Positions 17,111-30,190 of a stretch of DNA of 64,000 nt are shown piece by piece. The stretch's first letter is position 1; each line of letters starts with the position of its first letter. The translations under genes were made by a program, and so were the position numbers. A model generated the notes under the pieces. That model was not told where the DNA came from and ran no database searches. It saw only the letters and a program-made list of their open reading frames with translations. Source of the stretch: Coprinellus micaceus (lineage: Eukaryota > Basidiomycota > Agaricomycetes > Agaricales > Psathyrellaceae); NCBI GenBank assembly GCA_951394405.1, contig OX596342.1, forward strand, positions 2,914,001 to 2,978,000. Reading direction: 5' to 3'.

Positions 17111-17819
17111 CTTAAGTGACCCTTCTCCATCACCTTCCCTCCGCCCTCGCTTACACCCACGACGGGGACCTCGATCGGTGTCGGAATCGTGGCGGTCCTC
17201 TCCTTGGCGGAGCGTGTTGTCCATGCATCTGGTCCGGGGGTCTTCGTTGCCTCGCCATCTGTAGATCTCGGCGGTCTAGGCGCTTCGTCGCCCCGCCCTC
17301 CGTAGATCTCGGCGGTATCGGCGATTCGTTGGTGTGTGTTTTCATTCATTCACCCCTTCGTTTTGGGGTGCTTGGGTTCTGTATGCGCTGGTTTCTGGAC
17401 TGGGACACATGGTTCGTTTCTACGTGTTATGTCGACCTACCCTCCGAGTTCGACGATCTCGGTTTCAACTTTCGACGTCTGTGCGACCCTGGAGGCCGGT
17501 GTTGACGAGACGAGGAGGTATCTCAGTCACCCTCGAGGATGAACGGTGACGCGGGGACGCATATCGGTATTCATTCTCTCTGCATGGAGTTCGGATAAGG
17601 TGTACATGTATCCCGTGATACGATCGACCTTAGAGGTGCGTCGTTCTGTGTCCGGTTTTACTTGGGCTGACTTGACTAAACGTTCGGCGAAGGGGTGGGT
17701 TGGCGGGGGGATTCGAGAAGTGAGGCGTGATGCGCGTATAGCTATGTGTATAGCCATGTTCGTGGGGGACTCGTACGTCCGAAGTGCTGAGGGAGATGAG
17801 GGTTGTGAATAGTGTGGGG
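17111..17819. other. Gene-less stretch
   Basis: Only overlapping short frames without homologue, promoter or splice support. Confidence 0.4.
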
Positions 17820-18470
17820 GCATGGATACTTGGTTTGAGGGGTTCGAATAGGATGTACGATCTGAGAGTTCCGTACTACCTGGAGTATGAATGAAAATAA
17901 GAATGAGAATTTGATTGAGGAGATGTCTATGGATCCGATAGGACGTTCGTTAACCGATAGGCGTCTTGTGTACGTCTCCCAACACTGGGTCGTAGAAGAC
18001 CCGGAGAAGGTAGAACGACATCGTATGCAGCGTGTGGAAGGGCATCGAACATCCGGCTGTATTTTTGAACCCGACCTCGGTTTACGATACTATGCAGAGC
18101 TTGAGGTGTAGAGGGAGAGTCCAAGGGTGGACTATTTATGACGATGCGGGTGGGGTACCGGATTCCAATGGTTCGAGTAGGACATCTGGTTTGGATTTAG
18201 TTAGGATGAGAAGAAGAAGAAGAAGAATGCGAATATCCTCCACACGTTGAGCTTGGACCTGGTTGCGTGTGCATAATTGACAGTCGACGGACTTTGGATT
18301 GTCTCCTCAACATTGGCTCGACGACAATCTCAGAAGTTAGAACGACTGCGTATGCAGTGCATGGGAGGGGATCGAGGACCTCCCCGGACGTTAATGGTGT
18401 CGTTCTGCGCGGTCTAATCCGAACTTGGTTCACGGTACATACCATGTCGGACGCGTTGGAGAAGACAGAG
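17820..18470. repeat. Diverged tandem duplication of about 310 bp
   Basis: Two similar halves meet near 18150. Both carry an arrangement of CTCCxCAACAxTGG, a spacer, then GTTAGAACGAC or GGTAGAACGAC followed by CGTATGCAG. No gene is resolved. Confidence 0.35.
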
Positions 18471-18559
18471 AGAATCATTGGCGTGCCTGTGTTCACGGGA
18501 ACATTTGGTACCGTACTCGAAACCCCTCGGTGGTGGGAACACAATTGCTGACAACCCAC

Positions 18560-20760
18560 ACCGAGTCTTGAGTTAGATGGTCGACATTGTCAGCCATCCA
18601 AACTGGATGGATTGAGGCGGATTTGAGGACTCAAGTTGAGTGTGGAAAGCGTTCGGCGATGCACTGTGCACTCGACGCACAGCGCGGCTCATCTATCCAC
18701 ACCACCTTGAACAGAGGGGGTTCTAGAGTGACCCTAAGTGAGGGGAGGAGGCTTCGTGCGTTAACGAACACTCGAGCACGAACTACTCCCAATCGAGGTT
18801 CCTGGGATCCGTTGTATCCTGAAAGGAACTGCGGAAGGAGGATCCGATCGGAGGAGTTTGGGTCAGGGTGAACATACCGCGGCCCTGTATTCAAGCTCAG
18901 GCTGGAGACGCTCATCCCAGAATCGGAACGCTGAACGGTCTTTGAATGTCACCACGCCTGGCAGCACCGATCGGCGTCCAACCTCATCGAAAGGCAGCTC
19001 CCCGAAGCCGTGATCCCGAACGGATTTTGCTGGAGAGAGCGATTGGGCTCCTGATATGTGGTTGAGCGTGGAACGGTCAGGTTTACCAACGAACAGCCAA
19101 GGCCGCGAACACTGAGAACGAAACGGATCGCGCGTATGGCTCGTTGTAAGGGCCACTAGGTGTGTCGATGGTGGAGGGTTAGAGTCTAGGAAACTCGGGC
19201 TCTTCGCGGCAACAAGACATATTTGCAAGTCACCCCTTCATCGCGCACACCCCTGGGTGGACGCATATGATGATTCTTCGTGAACACCAGTCACCACCAA
19301 TGAGGTGAGGCAAGCGATACGAGTCTCAACATGCAAGTCCCACGTCGGGTGGGGGCGAGATACAGTGCCAGCGGGTTTGGTTACAGTTGGCGATGGAGAC
19401 TTGGGACCAAGGACTGGGCCACGTATGCCCACCGAGCACATACTCCTTCCATCCCCACCAAGGCGTTATCCCAACGACGGGTCGAGAAAACGCACAGGGG
19501 GCAGGAGAAGATTGGTCCCTCTGGTGGGGATACGTGTCACTTGCAACGGTGATTCGAGTCTTACAACCCTCTCCGATAGACTCAGGCGAGAACCCAATGG
19601 TGCGGTCCCTACACAAAGGTGACGAGAGACTCTCGGATCCGAGACTTGGTATCTTTTCGAGTCGGAGGCCGTCGTGATATGGGATCGCGAAGTGAAACGA
19701 CCGAGCGGCATAAAGGTCACTCGCAGAGTCCTGGTCCACACCGTTTTTACCCGCCGCAAATGTCCCTAGACGACTCAGGTTTCATCTAGAACTGTCGAAG
19801 CGAAAGCTCGAAAGTGAAACTCTGAATCCTCCAGCATCCAGGGCGGGCATAAAGGGAAGGCTTGGGCAGTGACGCAGTGACGCAGTTCTCGTGATATACT
19901 TGAGTGAGAAAAAGCCAAAGGAGGAAGGACAACGCCAAAGTTGGTTCACTGAGCCGACAGTGACTTGTCTTGATGTATGCGGAATCCGAAAGCAAGACCG
20001 CCAGCAACGAGATCCCCCCGTTCCGATTTTGATCGTCCGATGAGACGGCTTTGTGGGCGTTCTCCAAGAATACGAGTAGATGACATAGAGTATGCCTGCA
20101 TCACGATAGGTAATGCGCAGTTCTTTTCACCCCTAGAACCAAGTTTTCGTCCAGACAGCTGGAATAGATGCCCGTCTGAAGTCATGGGTCTCAGGTTGAG
20201 CAGACTGCGCGTACCATCGTTTGGTGGCCACCTATGCCGTCCGGTGAGGGCCTTGAAGGGAGCTAAAGAAGGGATTTCAGATTGTAGTCTGGAGACCAAG
20301 ACGGGGTCGACAGGGGGGCGGTACGCCCCACAGGCGACGACAGTGAAACCGAGAATCGTGAAACTGCTTAAACTGTCTCAACAGGGTTTCCCTCGAGCTG
20401 TTTGGCAGCCAACTTCTTGACCCCCGTGACGCGATAGAGCAGCTGCGCGATTAAACTCGAGAAGATCGTCCATCATCGAGCACCAGAGTATTCGGAAGGT
20501 CTCAGAGAGCCAGGTAAGCGGAATAGGGTCGACAAAGAGCTTTGAGAATATATTGAGAAGGCCGCGGGCCACAGATAGGCGGGAGGAGGCGCGATACGTG
20601 CGAGGACGCCATGCAGATCGATAACGGTGGTCGTGGTCGGAAGGAAGGATGTGTGGGAACATTTCTCGCGGCATGCCGTCTTTTGAACTCCGGTTCGGCA
20701 CTTTCCGAGCTGGGCCCAGACAACCTCACAGACAATCACCTTCGTCATAATCGATCCTTG
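18560..20760 (-). pseudogene. Decayed minus-strand gene, copy 1 of 3
   Basis: A minus-strand start at about 20748 reads MTKVIVCEVVWAQLGKCRTG and a following segment LPTTTTVIDLHGVLARIAPP. The same head, with changes, occurs at 24161-24440 and 36000-36160. Downstream sequence aligns piecemeal with the other copies but is broken by stops and frame changes. An internal open stretch (20378-20701 minus) has a hydrophobic LLNIFSKLFVDPIPLTWLSETF segment. The family is not recognised. Confidence 0.4.
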
Positions 20761-22049
20761 TCTCCTCCTTCCCTACCTGTTTCGTCTCTCGCTCTCCCCT
20801 CTCTATATCTACCAGGGCCCTCTCGGCTGTTTACGAAGCCCTATGGGTGCCCGATGACAACGTCGATCTCAGTCTCTCGAGCCATTGTCGAGTCGAAGGT
20901 CTCCCCGTCTCGAGCACATGTGCGCGTGTTTAGATGGGTCCGTCGCGCAGGGCTTGGCATATGGTACGTCTATAGGGGCCCCTCGTCGATTGAACACCTT
21001 TTCGTTCACGTAGCAAAGAACACTACGCTCCGATCATGCTACGATGACCCTTCGCCCGTATTCACTGCTAGATTGACACCTCCTGCATGAACGAACCGTC
21101 TGGATGAAGATGCCGCGTTCTGCTATCGTTGCATCCCGCCTCACCAAATGACGGCAAGCTCGCTTCGATCATATTCGGCATAACGTCTATCAGGGTTCTA
21201 ACTTCTGGGCGATCCCTACCCTACATGTTCAACTCTTCTCATGTGGAGCGAATGACATGTGGGTTCGCCTGTTCCGATAGTGCCTCACTCACGCCCGAAT
21301 CGTGGCCCTTACTCCGACCACTGATCCATGCTATCCCTCATGTGGGAGGGTGCTGGGCATGGTTCGGATGTGCGGAACACCGTCTTGGGGCGTGATGATA
21401 CACGCATACCGGTCTGCGGTCGCCCGCTGTCGTTGACCTCCCGTCTTGCTCCTGGCGACGTCGACCTATACTTGTGCTCTATCTCTGCTGTTTCCACTCT
21501 CGGTGACTAGCGCACCCCAACGAAAGCGACCGTCTAAAAGCTTGTTCTTCACCAAGAAGCCAGGCCTTGACGACGCCGAGCCAGAATTACTCCCGAAACT
21601 TCTCTTTGGGCAGTGCCCTGTTGAGATGTAACCTTGTGAAGCTTGGTGAGCAAACTCCTCGAGCGGTGTCATCAGGCTGTGTCTGTCTAAATGTTCTGCC
21701 TGGAGTTCTTCGTACACACCTACGCCATCAGCTCTCCCACTTGGCGGTACACGATCCTGGGCTCGCGCCAACCCACCCCGCACCAAGGTATATCAATCCA
21801 ACGTAAAGACTATCGCGCCCGGACCCCGCTCGCCAGGCTGGACGGGAAGTAGCTCAATTCCAGTCTTGGTATTGTTCCCCTTACACCCCATCATCCACGC
21901 CGACCGACAGTGCTTTCATCCCACTTTCAAATCGCTCGGCGGAGGGAATCGACGTTTACGTTTGGATTCTCCAGGAAACAAGAAACGAATGTGATCATTT
22001 CATGTACAGGACGTTAGGATGACAGCAGATTGTATTTGGTAGCACGATT
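20761..22049. other. Gene-less stretch
   Basis: Part of 20830-20960 resembles 24780-25100 (shared TTTAGATGGGT block). I see no supportable gene. Confidence 0.4.
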
Positions 22050-24440
22050 CTGGACAACCTACAGAGGACCTTCAGATGGACGACTGACATCTCCGCCCAT
22101 CCAAACCCGTGAAGTAGATTCGACCGCCAAACGATACCTGACCCAAAGAATAGCGAAATAGGGGTAGATTGACCCTCGAGTATGAAACCGTTCAGCGATG
22201 GACTGGACGCTCGGCGTACCCCCTAATACTCGTAACTCAAGCCATGGGTACCACGTCAACCAACACCCAAACATCAAACCTTCTCAACCGAGGCTCCTGA
22301 GATCCCTTTCATATTGAAAGAACCACAAAAGAGACCCCAATTGCGGGACTTTATGCTCGGATGTAGGGAACACGATCCTTAATCGGAGATCGAGTCGGAG
22401 GATCCCAGCCCACCGGATTGAAGGTCTCTGAGAGAGGCGACACTCCGAGCTCCGATCCACCCCCACCCCTAACGCACGACCCGAAGCCCTATCCCAAAAG
22501 GCTACCGCTCGAGCGAGCGGCGGAACTCACATGCTGGGAGGATAAACCTATGAAAGTGAACGAGTGGGACGACGGATATGACCCTTGTGAGAGCCGCAGT
22601 ATACGTCTACCCAACGATAAGCACAGACGGCGAAGCTCCGCGTTGGGAGCAATGTGGGGACCCGTTCACCTCGTCAGAACTGAGTTTGGATAGAGGATGC
22701 TTGCGTACGCCCCCCATGGAGAGCGGCCAGGCGTAGACATGCCCACCGGACGCCTCACGATCACCTAACCTACCCCACGGCGATATGGTCTCAAGTAGTG
22801 AGAGACACCTTGGGGATCCAGGTGCCAGGTACTTCGGCCGGTGGGCGATACCAAGTCTGGTATGCAAACCCTAACATGAATCGGTTGTCGCCATAGTTAG
22901 TATTTGTCGAGACTAGTTGGTGACCATTCCAACACAGGAAACGGCGAACGGTATCCAGGTAATTCTCGCGGAGAGTGATGGTGGAACCAGGACGCCACTG
23001 TATGCGTTCAACAGGAAAGCAGCTGAATGGAGTCCCGGGGCACATCTGTCGAGGCGGGCATACCCAGATACGTTGGCACGCGTCCTTAGCAAATGGGACA
23101 GATCGACGAGCTTCAGCGCGCCAGCGAGCCCAACGCCTTAGTGACACCCACCCTGATCGCATACGGTGTACACAGTCTCGTCCACATCAGCTGCCTTCTG
23201 AGAAGGTAGTCTGACGTTACGAGACGTGAACTGCCAAACTGTGTCGGTCGGGAACGACTTCAAAGGATGGTAACCGGTCGCAGGCTGGGAAGAGGTGTGG
23301 ATAGTACTAGCAGAAAGCGAACGGAGTGGTATACACTGAGGAGTGAGTACGACCTCGCTGAGGAAGTTAATCACGCTCCCTCGAAAGGAGCATGGAATGC
23401 GGCCTACCATGAACGACCGACCCACTCCGCATAACCGGAGAACTGCCTCTGCGACCAAGCAGGGATGGTCCAAGACCCTCGATGCGAGAGCTGGGGATGA
23501 ATCCCTGACTCGCGCAGGATGTAAAGCGGGCATGGTCGAAAGCATCGAATATTGGTGTCCGCCGCAGGATATGATCGGGAAGGGCCAGAGCGCTACAGTT
23601 GGTACACATGATAAAGACGCAGTTTGTGCAGCAGGTCGAGCTTGGTCTCGACCCGTTCATAGAAGAAGCTTCTCCGCGTAGACGTCATAAGATAGCCGCT
23701 AAGCAGGTTACTGTTGTAGGGTCTAAGCAAAGTCACAAGAAAACGTCGGGTACACCTAGGGTAGGGTAGGGAATGCGCAGTCCCTTCTGCAGTATAGGAC
23801 AAGCCTTTATCCAAGCCAGCTGAATAGGCGCCAAGTTTAAACGTTTGACTCCGAGTGCAATTGACTGCGCAAGTCACCCCCAGATTATGACGCCGAGTGT
23901 GTCAAGCGAGTCCCTCCGGGTCCGTCGACGAAGAAGTTATCGATGTGGAGATCCGATCGAGGCGGGATCTATGAGCATCAGCGCGAGACGGAGCAAAGAC
24001 CGCGAAGCTGAGGGTGTGAGCTGGCGTGTCGCGCTGGAGGATGCACAAACAAACTGGCGCTTGAGGAACAGAGACGCCCATAAATTTGATTGAGAAGGCT
24101 ACTCGGTGTCCCAGCCCTGTCGTTGGTGCATCCCAGCTCGACATCACGCTCGATCGATCACTACCGAATAAACCAGGTGTTAGAAAACATGTTCGACCGC
24201 GTAGACTCGACGCCGAGCATTGAAAATGTCGTCAGAAAGATCTGGGGCACAACTAAGCGGGAGGGTGGGGCAATACGGGTCAGGACAGTGAGGAGATCGA
24301 TGACGGCGGTGATAGTCAGAAGGCAGGAGGCACAAACTCGCTTCACCGTGGAAGTTGCAGCGTTAAGGTTTGCACTCCGGTTCGGCATCTTCCGAGCTGG
24401 GGCCACACTCCCTCGCGCACAATCACAGTCGTCATATCGA
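22050..24440 (-). pseudogene. Decayed minus-strand gene, copy 2 of 3
   Basis: The head on the minus strand reads MTTVIVREGVWPQLGRCRTG and then hits a stop. An alternate frame resumes with CLLTITAVIDLLTVLTRIAPP, showing a frameshift. The 123-codon frame at 22791-23162 (minus) preserves a block with YGDNRFMLGFAYQTWYRPP. Later parts match 18.6-19.3 kb only loosely. The function is unknown. Confidence 0.4.
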
Positions 24441-26400
24441 TACTCGTTCCCTCTCTTCCACCTTTCTTATCTCATCCCGTCTCCCTCTCGTAATACCCTT
24501 CCCCTAGTGTCCGAATTTCTATGATAAAGGTGACGGCGTGAGCTTTCGAGCGCATCGTATCGAACGCGACTCGAGCCTCCGTGGCAGGACCATGCTTGGA
24601 TCGGACGGATGGATTGGGCGTGCTCTGTGTAGATGGCGAGTCCTCCTAAGCCGTACTTCCGTATTCCCAGCTCTATCTGACAGTACGAATGGCCTCTCCC
24701 TTTCCGTATGCCTCTTCGTCCCTCCGGTTCTGCCCCCCTTCACCACCCGATTCCGACCCCAAACTCCCCGTTTCCCGGTGCGCTCGATCGAGATCCGACC
24801 ATCTGGACTGCAATACTGGACCTACTCCTGTGCTGCTCAATATCTCGACCTATTTCACCCTAGTGTCAGGACGGCTTCGGCGAGCTCTATCGCCGAGGGC
24901 GGCATGGAGGAGATTCACCTCACATTCGCCCACGATTCCACTCGAGCTCAGCGACGGTGAACCTTGGCGCCCACCAATCCCTGGGCATCCTATCTACGCC
25001 CACCCCACTCTTTCCCACCCTGATGGCTCGCAGACCCATTCTCGCGTTGAAGATGGACCAGGCGTCGTTTAGATGGGTGCGGTGCGAATTGATGGTGAGC
25101 GTTCGGACGTGTCTTGAAGGGTGGGTGAACCGTACGCTTGGCTTTCCTGGGCCCATTGATGTGCTGTTCCCAGGCTTACTGGACGACGGCACTCGCCTCA
25201 TCTCAAGGTATGTGTCACGGGCCCGTTGTAGAGAGGACGGTGACTCTCGGTAGCGCGAAAGGGGTTCGAGGCTCTCTCGAGTCCGGAACGCGAGGAGGAT
25301 GGGATGGGAATGAATGTATTAGGTAGATAGACGAATAGAAACTGTGGAAACGAGGGAGATGGGGACGAATTACGAGTGGCACGACGACGAGGGGAACGAG
25401 GGGAGGGAGCTAAAGCTAAAGAAATCGAAACCTAAACCGTACGCTATATGAGAGAGTGCGGGAGCACACCCACAACCGAGGCAACAAGCTACGGAGATGT
25501 CCGAGTCCGTTGGACAAAGCAACGGATCTCGGCACACTGATACATATGACAGGACAATAAGAAGATAATGTTGACATGAGAAAAGATCGGGGTTCTCGCT
25601 CACCGGGGATGTGAGGTACGGCGCCTATCGAACGGGTGCTGACGTCTGGCGCTCGCTACCCGATATGGTAGTTGGTGATGTCTGCGCTCAGGCGCGCAGG
25701 CATCTCCACACCGTCGAATATTTTCACGAACCTTCGAATGCGGGATTCGCCCTCGGCGTCATCTGATTCTCTCCGTTCTTACTACTGGCTCCTCCGCGGT
25801 CAAGCTAGGTCTTCGAGACTTCAAGCATCCCTCGGCCATGCCCAGGACATCAGCTCACCCCATCGCCGTTCTCCGTTCGTCGTCTCTTTTTGAGAGACTT
25901 CGCATGGGAGCGTGGATGCGCATGAGTGAGGGTCCATGGCGCCGATGAGAAGGTGCCCCGATTCAAAGCCCATGTGGAGCAGCACGAGCGCCTTCTCTCA
26001 CACCTCGCACATACAATCGCGTGAGCTGTACCACGCCCGCTGCCAGTGCCATTCTGGGATGGCCTCCCCACTGACACCCACCCACAGTGGCTCTTCTCCC
26101 TGTGCTCACCGCAAGCGGCTCTGTATTGAAGTCCGCCTGCGTGCCCTACCTATCGTGGTACTCGTTGCTTGGTCGACTCAACAGTCTGGGCTACTCAACT
26201 GAATGGCCAACAAACGCACCCATTCACTTTGGTCGTCCTCCTAGTTGACCCTGAAGGGTCGTCTTCTCACCTGTTCAACGCATGAGATGGCTGCGGCGCG
26301 TAATGAGTAAATTTCGGTGAATTGAATTATTTCGATAGACCCACTTTGGTCACGCCTTTGTGAGTGGGGTAAGGACAGCCTGGAAATAAGGCGAGGTGTG
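24441..26400. other. Gene-less stretch upstream of peptide gene B1
   Basis: It contains fragments similar to 20.8-21.0 kb, 33.99-34.06 kb (CGTTCTCCGTTCGTCGT, GAGAGACTTCGCA) and 58.57 kb (TGCGTGCCCTACCTATCGT). No intact gene. Confidence 0.4.
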
Positions 26401-26412
26401 AAGTGGCGCAGA

Positions 26413-26420
26413 CATATAAG
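26413..26420 (+). promoter_or_regulatory. TATA element for peptide gene B1
   Basis: CATATAAG about 130 nt upstream of the ATG at 26550. The same position in B2 is TGTATAAGTA. Confidence 0.5.
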
Positions 26421-26549
26421 TAGAGAGTAACTTACCCCACTTCATCTCATCTCGAAAATCTCCTAAGCCCCTTCAAACGATCCTTCGGCGCTCTCATCTC
26501 CTACAGCCAACCCTCACTCGCCGTTCCCTCACAGAAACCTTATCGCATC

Positions 26550-26758
26550 ATGCAGTTTAACGTCTCCACCACCCTCGGCTCCGCTCTCCTCATCTGCTGT
26601 ACGCATTTCTTATATCTTCGAGCACGCATTGAAGAGCTAACGTGTGGCCCGCAGTCGCATCCATGGTGTGTTCGTCACCCATCCCGGCACCACAGGCTGA
26701 GGTCGTCGTACGAGAGCCGTCACCACAGGCTTGCCAAATCACCAAGACCCGCACATGA
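26550..26758 (+). CDS. Small secreted peptide precursor, family B copy 1 (50 aa, spliced)
   Basis: Exons 26550-26598 and 26655-26758 flank a 56-nt intron (GTACGC...CCGCAG) in phase 1. The protein begins MQFNVSTTLGSALLICF and continues ASMVCSSPIPAPQAEVVV, a signal peptide followed by a short pro-region, then REPSPQACQITKTRT. The homologue at 57870-57659 shares the intron length and position. The last cysteine of that homologue (KTCT) is Arg here, so a predicted disulphide partner is lost. The layout matches family A (intron inside the signal peptide, QACQ near the C terminus) although the sequences otherwise differ. The function is unknown. Confidence 0.65.
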
Positions 26759-28144
26759 GCGTCCCCCTCTTCGATTCAACGCACTAGTGAGTAGCTGGAT
26801 TTTCTCCTCGTCTACGGTTTTACCCGGTCTGACGTTTGACGCGTAGATCTGCGTATGGAATCCGCTACCTCCCACCATCTCGACCGCAGGGAATCCACCT
26901 TCGACCTTCTCCCCTGCATCCCAGCCTTTGTGTTCGTCTAGACCAACTTAGCGTGGCATTCGTTGCTCGCATTACGCCCGCTTCTTCCTCTGATCATACT
27001 TCACTCCCCCACTCATCGACGAACTATCGCATCGCATTCTCTTGCTTTTCGCGCTTTCGAACTTCTTCCTTGCACCTTCACCTGGGTCTCCTCGTTGTAT
27101 CCGGGGCATCGTGTCACCATCATCCCATTTCGCGCAGTGCAACACTGTGTTATTTAAATTACCAGTGCTATCCACAACTGTATAACGTTAGAATCGTTGA
27201 ATACGAGCGAACTTCCTTCGGAGCGCACCTCGTAGGGAGCAGGCCGCGGCTTGGCCGGGCCAAGTAATATAATCCAGCGCGACAGGGGTTTGAAGGTCAA
27301 CACTGAAGCGGGAGGCATCGTCGAGAAGGGACCATGGGGAACAGGAACAAAGCAGGTAGTGAGGGAATCACACCCATCTCGAGGTATCCACCCCCAGCGC
27401 ATGTTCAGCAAAGCTTTGTTATCAATACTCAACGAAGGAACGTGAATTAGAAGGACCCTTGAATGAGCGTTCGAAGTGCGAAACGTTTTCCAGCAAGCAT
27501 TGGAGGGGCGAGACTCGAGAAATGGGGACTTATTTCGAACCGCAGACCGCAATGGTTAGGCATCCTTCAGCATCACTCAGAAAGAAATCGTGGATTAGGG
27601 CGAGCCTTCTAGGGAGAGCGTGGGGCGTCCTTCGGTTGGTGCCCTGGACGGATGGGATCGCACAGTTTAGACAGAGAATAGGAGACAAGAAAAGTACAAC
27701 TTGGCGTAGGCCCCATCGCCGAGGAGTTGAAGTCGAGGCCCAGATTTTACAGGTTGACCGGTGCCGGTTTCAACCACAACGTTCGGAACTCCCCGAAAGA
27801 CTTCTCGTAATCGATCCATATAACAGACAGATGCGCAAAAGAGCACGCCGACGTGATAGATGGAAATGACGTAGTAGGCTGGGGGCGTTCGAGCAACCGT
27901 TGGGCGATACCGTCGGAACGGAAGCTGCGCGGATGCGCCAGCGCGACTAAGTGTGGAGGGTACATATCCTCCATCAGAGAGCCAAGGGGCATCCAAGCTG
28001 AAGGCGTCGCAGGGATCGAGGCGAATCGCGAGTGAACGGGACGCGTGTCGGGAACCGGCGATCCTACGAAATTCAGGATACTGATAGGTAGGGCGGGGGG
28101 AGACAAACCAATCAGAACAATAGAGAGGTGATGAGACCTAAGGC

Positions 28145-28390
28145 TCACCTATTACCCTTAGCACCCCCAGCCGCGCTTTCCACCCATGGGAGCGAGCGAG
28201 TTCGGCGACGAGCGGTTGCGCCGGGTCTCCACGAACCCCAGATCTTGTCCGATCGAGCCGAAACGGGAGTCAGATTGCAGATCGTGCACGTAGGAGGATA
28301 GAAGAGCCATTGCGGAGGAGATCGAGCCCAGAGACGGCGAAAGCGCCCACGAGAAGAACATTTGCCATCATCCGCCTCTCCTGCCAAACA
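28145..28390 (-). repeat. Family C short-ORF unit, inverted copy
   Basis: One frame gives a 50-codon ORF beginning MALLSSYVHDLQSD, containing GQDLGFVETRR and ending GWGC. Another keeps the hydrophobic LLVGAFAVSGLDLL segment. Both frames overlap the same DNA, so no gene model is chosen. Confidence 0.45.
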
Positions 28391-28449
28391 AGACCATCTT
28401 AAACCCCATTGGATGCGCTATTTGGGCAGGATTGATGCGCCTCATCGGC

Positions 28450-28775
28450 GGGAAAGGCCGGGATCCCGCCCAGCAAGCGCTTCAAGTAAAAAACGCCGTG
28501 GTTTGTTAGGCCAATTATTTCGAGAGACAACGACGCGACGAGGGCGTGTCTCGAATGAGTGGGAAGGATGATGTGATGGCAAACCGTCGAAGGTGAGCTC
28601 TCCTACTACACCCCTCATACCTACGGGAAATCCCCAAGACATACCCGCCCCGAACACACAGCATGATCCGGAAATGTGAAGATCCTGCCGGTGTACCCAC
28701 CACACTGAACCAAGTGTGTCGTAAGCGCGCAAGAGGTGCATCGTGGTCAAAGAAAAATGGTGGTTGCAATACGTC
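28450..28775 (-). pseudogene. Relic of a family A peptide gene
   Basis: The minus strand keeps the promoter-like GTGTGTTCGGGGCGGGTATG segment and an intron-like TCTCTCGAAATAATTGGCCTAAC block with a branch-site remnant. The coding exons are lost. Similar relics are at 52490-52860 and 55690-55930. Confidence 0.4.
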
Positions 28776-29042
28776 GAAGGTGGGAAGGTGGCGGTAAACT
28801 AGGACCTCAAGGAACGTACAGGTACGCTACGTTAGATATGTACAAAACCGGAGCTTGGGGATCACGGATGTATGAGGAAGACAAAGCAAACGAATCGGCT
28901 ATGTGAAGAAACATGAGATTATGCCGTACTCAGGCCGCACGCATTCCACATCGCATGCTTCTTCGAACCGCACGAAGGAAGCGATCAGCAAAAGAAATTC
29001 TCATTGGAAAGGAGTTGACGAACTTAAAGTGAGAAGAAGGCG

Positions 29043-29120
29043 CTATTTTGTCGGCGGCTTCACGACTTCTCCATCAGAAGTGGTAACAATCCCGACTTTA
29101 ACAACATTTGGCTGCCCCAT
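29043..29120 (-). CDS. Putative 25-aa microprotein MGQ..., inverted copy
   Basis: A 26-codon frame on the minus strand: MGQPNVVKVGIVTTSDGE then VVKPPTK. Start, stop and length match the other three copies despite many third-position changes (for example GGG, GTT and GGA alternatives). Differences include Ser4 to Pro and Ala15 to Ser. Confidence 0.45.
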   Translation of the reverse strand: MGQPNVVKVGIVTTSDGEVVKPPTK

Positions 29121-29350
29121 TCTTGAGCGTGTTGTGTATCCTAGGGTTAGAACGAGATGGGAGTGGTGAACTAGGAGGTCCTTAGGCACTGGAACAACGA
29201 CGATCAGTCCTTTATCGCTGCGCGACTAAACCCGGATTACGAACAAACCGGGGAGAGGGATGCCTGGGTAGACTTGTAGGAATCCTTGGAAGAGGCTCGG
29301 GGGGAAGACTAGATGGTAAGGTGTGAATCTAGCGAGCTAATATGCAGCTC

Positions 29351-29357
29351 TTTTATA
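29351..29357 (-). promoter_or_regulatory. TATA box upstream of the inverted MGQ ORF
   Basis: The minus strand reads TATAAAAGAGCTGCAT, 231 nt upstream of the ATG. It is the same block as at 4823. Confidence 0.5.
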
Positions 29358-29989
29358 ACGCCTTCTGTGAGGAATGTGTTATCCAGAATGTTACATAATG
29401 AAAAGTGCCTCAGGGCTGTAGAGGCGGCTGAGGAATCGAGATTCATCTCCCAGTCGCAAGAGTATTCGTCGTGCAACCGCAACCAATTGCCGAACCACCG
29501 GGAATTCGTGACAGTGCGATCAACCAGTACCTCGTTTTAGTTTGACAACATTAGACGCTCGTCGATCTCAACAGCAGTTCCAGCTATCCTAGAAACGATA
29601 GACCTAAAAGGCGGAAAACACAGCAACTGATATTTGTTTGGTTATGGAGCCATCCAAACAAAGGCGGGAAACCATACTGGGAGGTGCCCCGGTGCCAAGG
29701 CGTGTATCTGGCAGTGAGAACTTACCTACACCTTCGTAGAAGGGAGATGGTGGCCCTTACACATATCCCGACCCTTCTGTCATCGGAATTTAGCGTCTAG
29801 GGGGATGCGCTCTCCCATGTACGATCTCCCCCAACCCCGGGAGCGGGAAGCGCAGCTCCAGATGTGGGCACCGCTCGTGTTTGGTCGCCCCACTTCGCTC
29901 CAAAACTAAACAGATATCAAATTCTGAGTTTTATGCATTTTAGGTCTATCATTTCTAAGATAGCTGTCAACAAGAACCGATTCCAGAAT

Positions 29990-30190
29990 CACCGGGAACC
30001 CGCGACGGTGCGATCAACCAATTCCACACATTAGACGCCCATCGACCTCGTCGGTTTTAACAGCATTATTGATCTCAACCACAACCGACCCCAGAGAGCA
30101 GGACAGCACCGTTAATGGATGCCTCACTGTATTAGTCGTGCAACGTCAGACGCTCGTCGACCTCAACAGCACTATTTGTTCGTTGGAAAA
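29990..30190 (-). repeat. Tandem-repeat block upstream of the MGQ ORF
   Basis: Units containing TTAGACGCCCATCGACCTC and CAACAGCA recur about every 60-80 bp. This is the inverted counterpart of 51500-51700 and 54650-54860. Confidence 0.5.

Larger units (their letters stand above)
26270..28400. repeat. Inverted segmental duplicate of 58140-56150
   Basis: This stretch aligns with 58140-56150 on the opposite strand. It includes peptide gene B1/B2, the shared TGTATCCGGGGCATCGTGTC stretch near 27100, a degenerate open region around 27450-28035 and a family C unit at the end. Confidence 0.75.

Noticed and set aside
16290..17264. Several 100-160-codon frames at 16.3-17.3 kb as Ser/Pro-rich proteins
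   Set aside because: The frames arise from a minisatellite and are broken in the paralogous copy at 31.4-32.3 kb.
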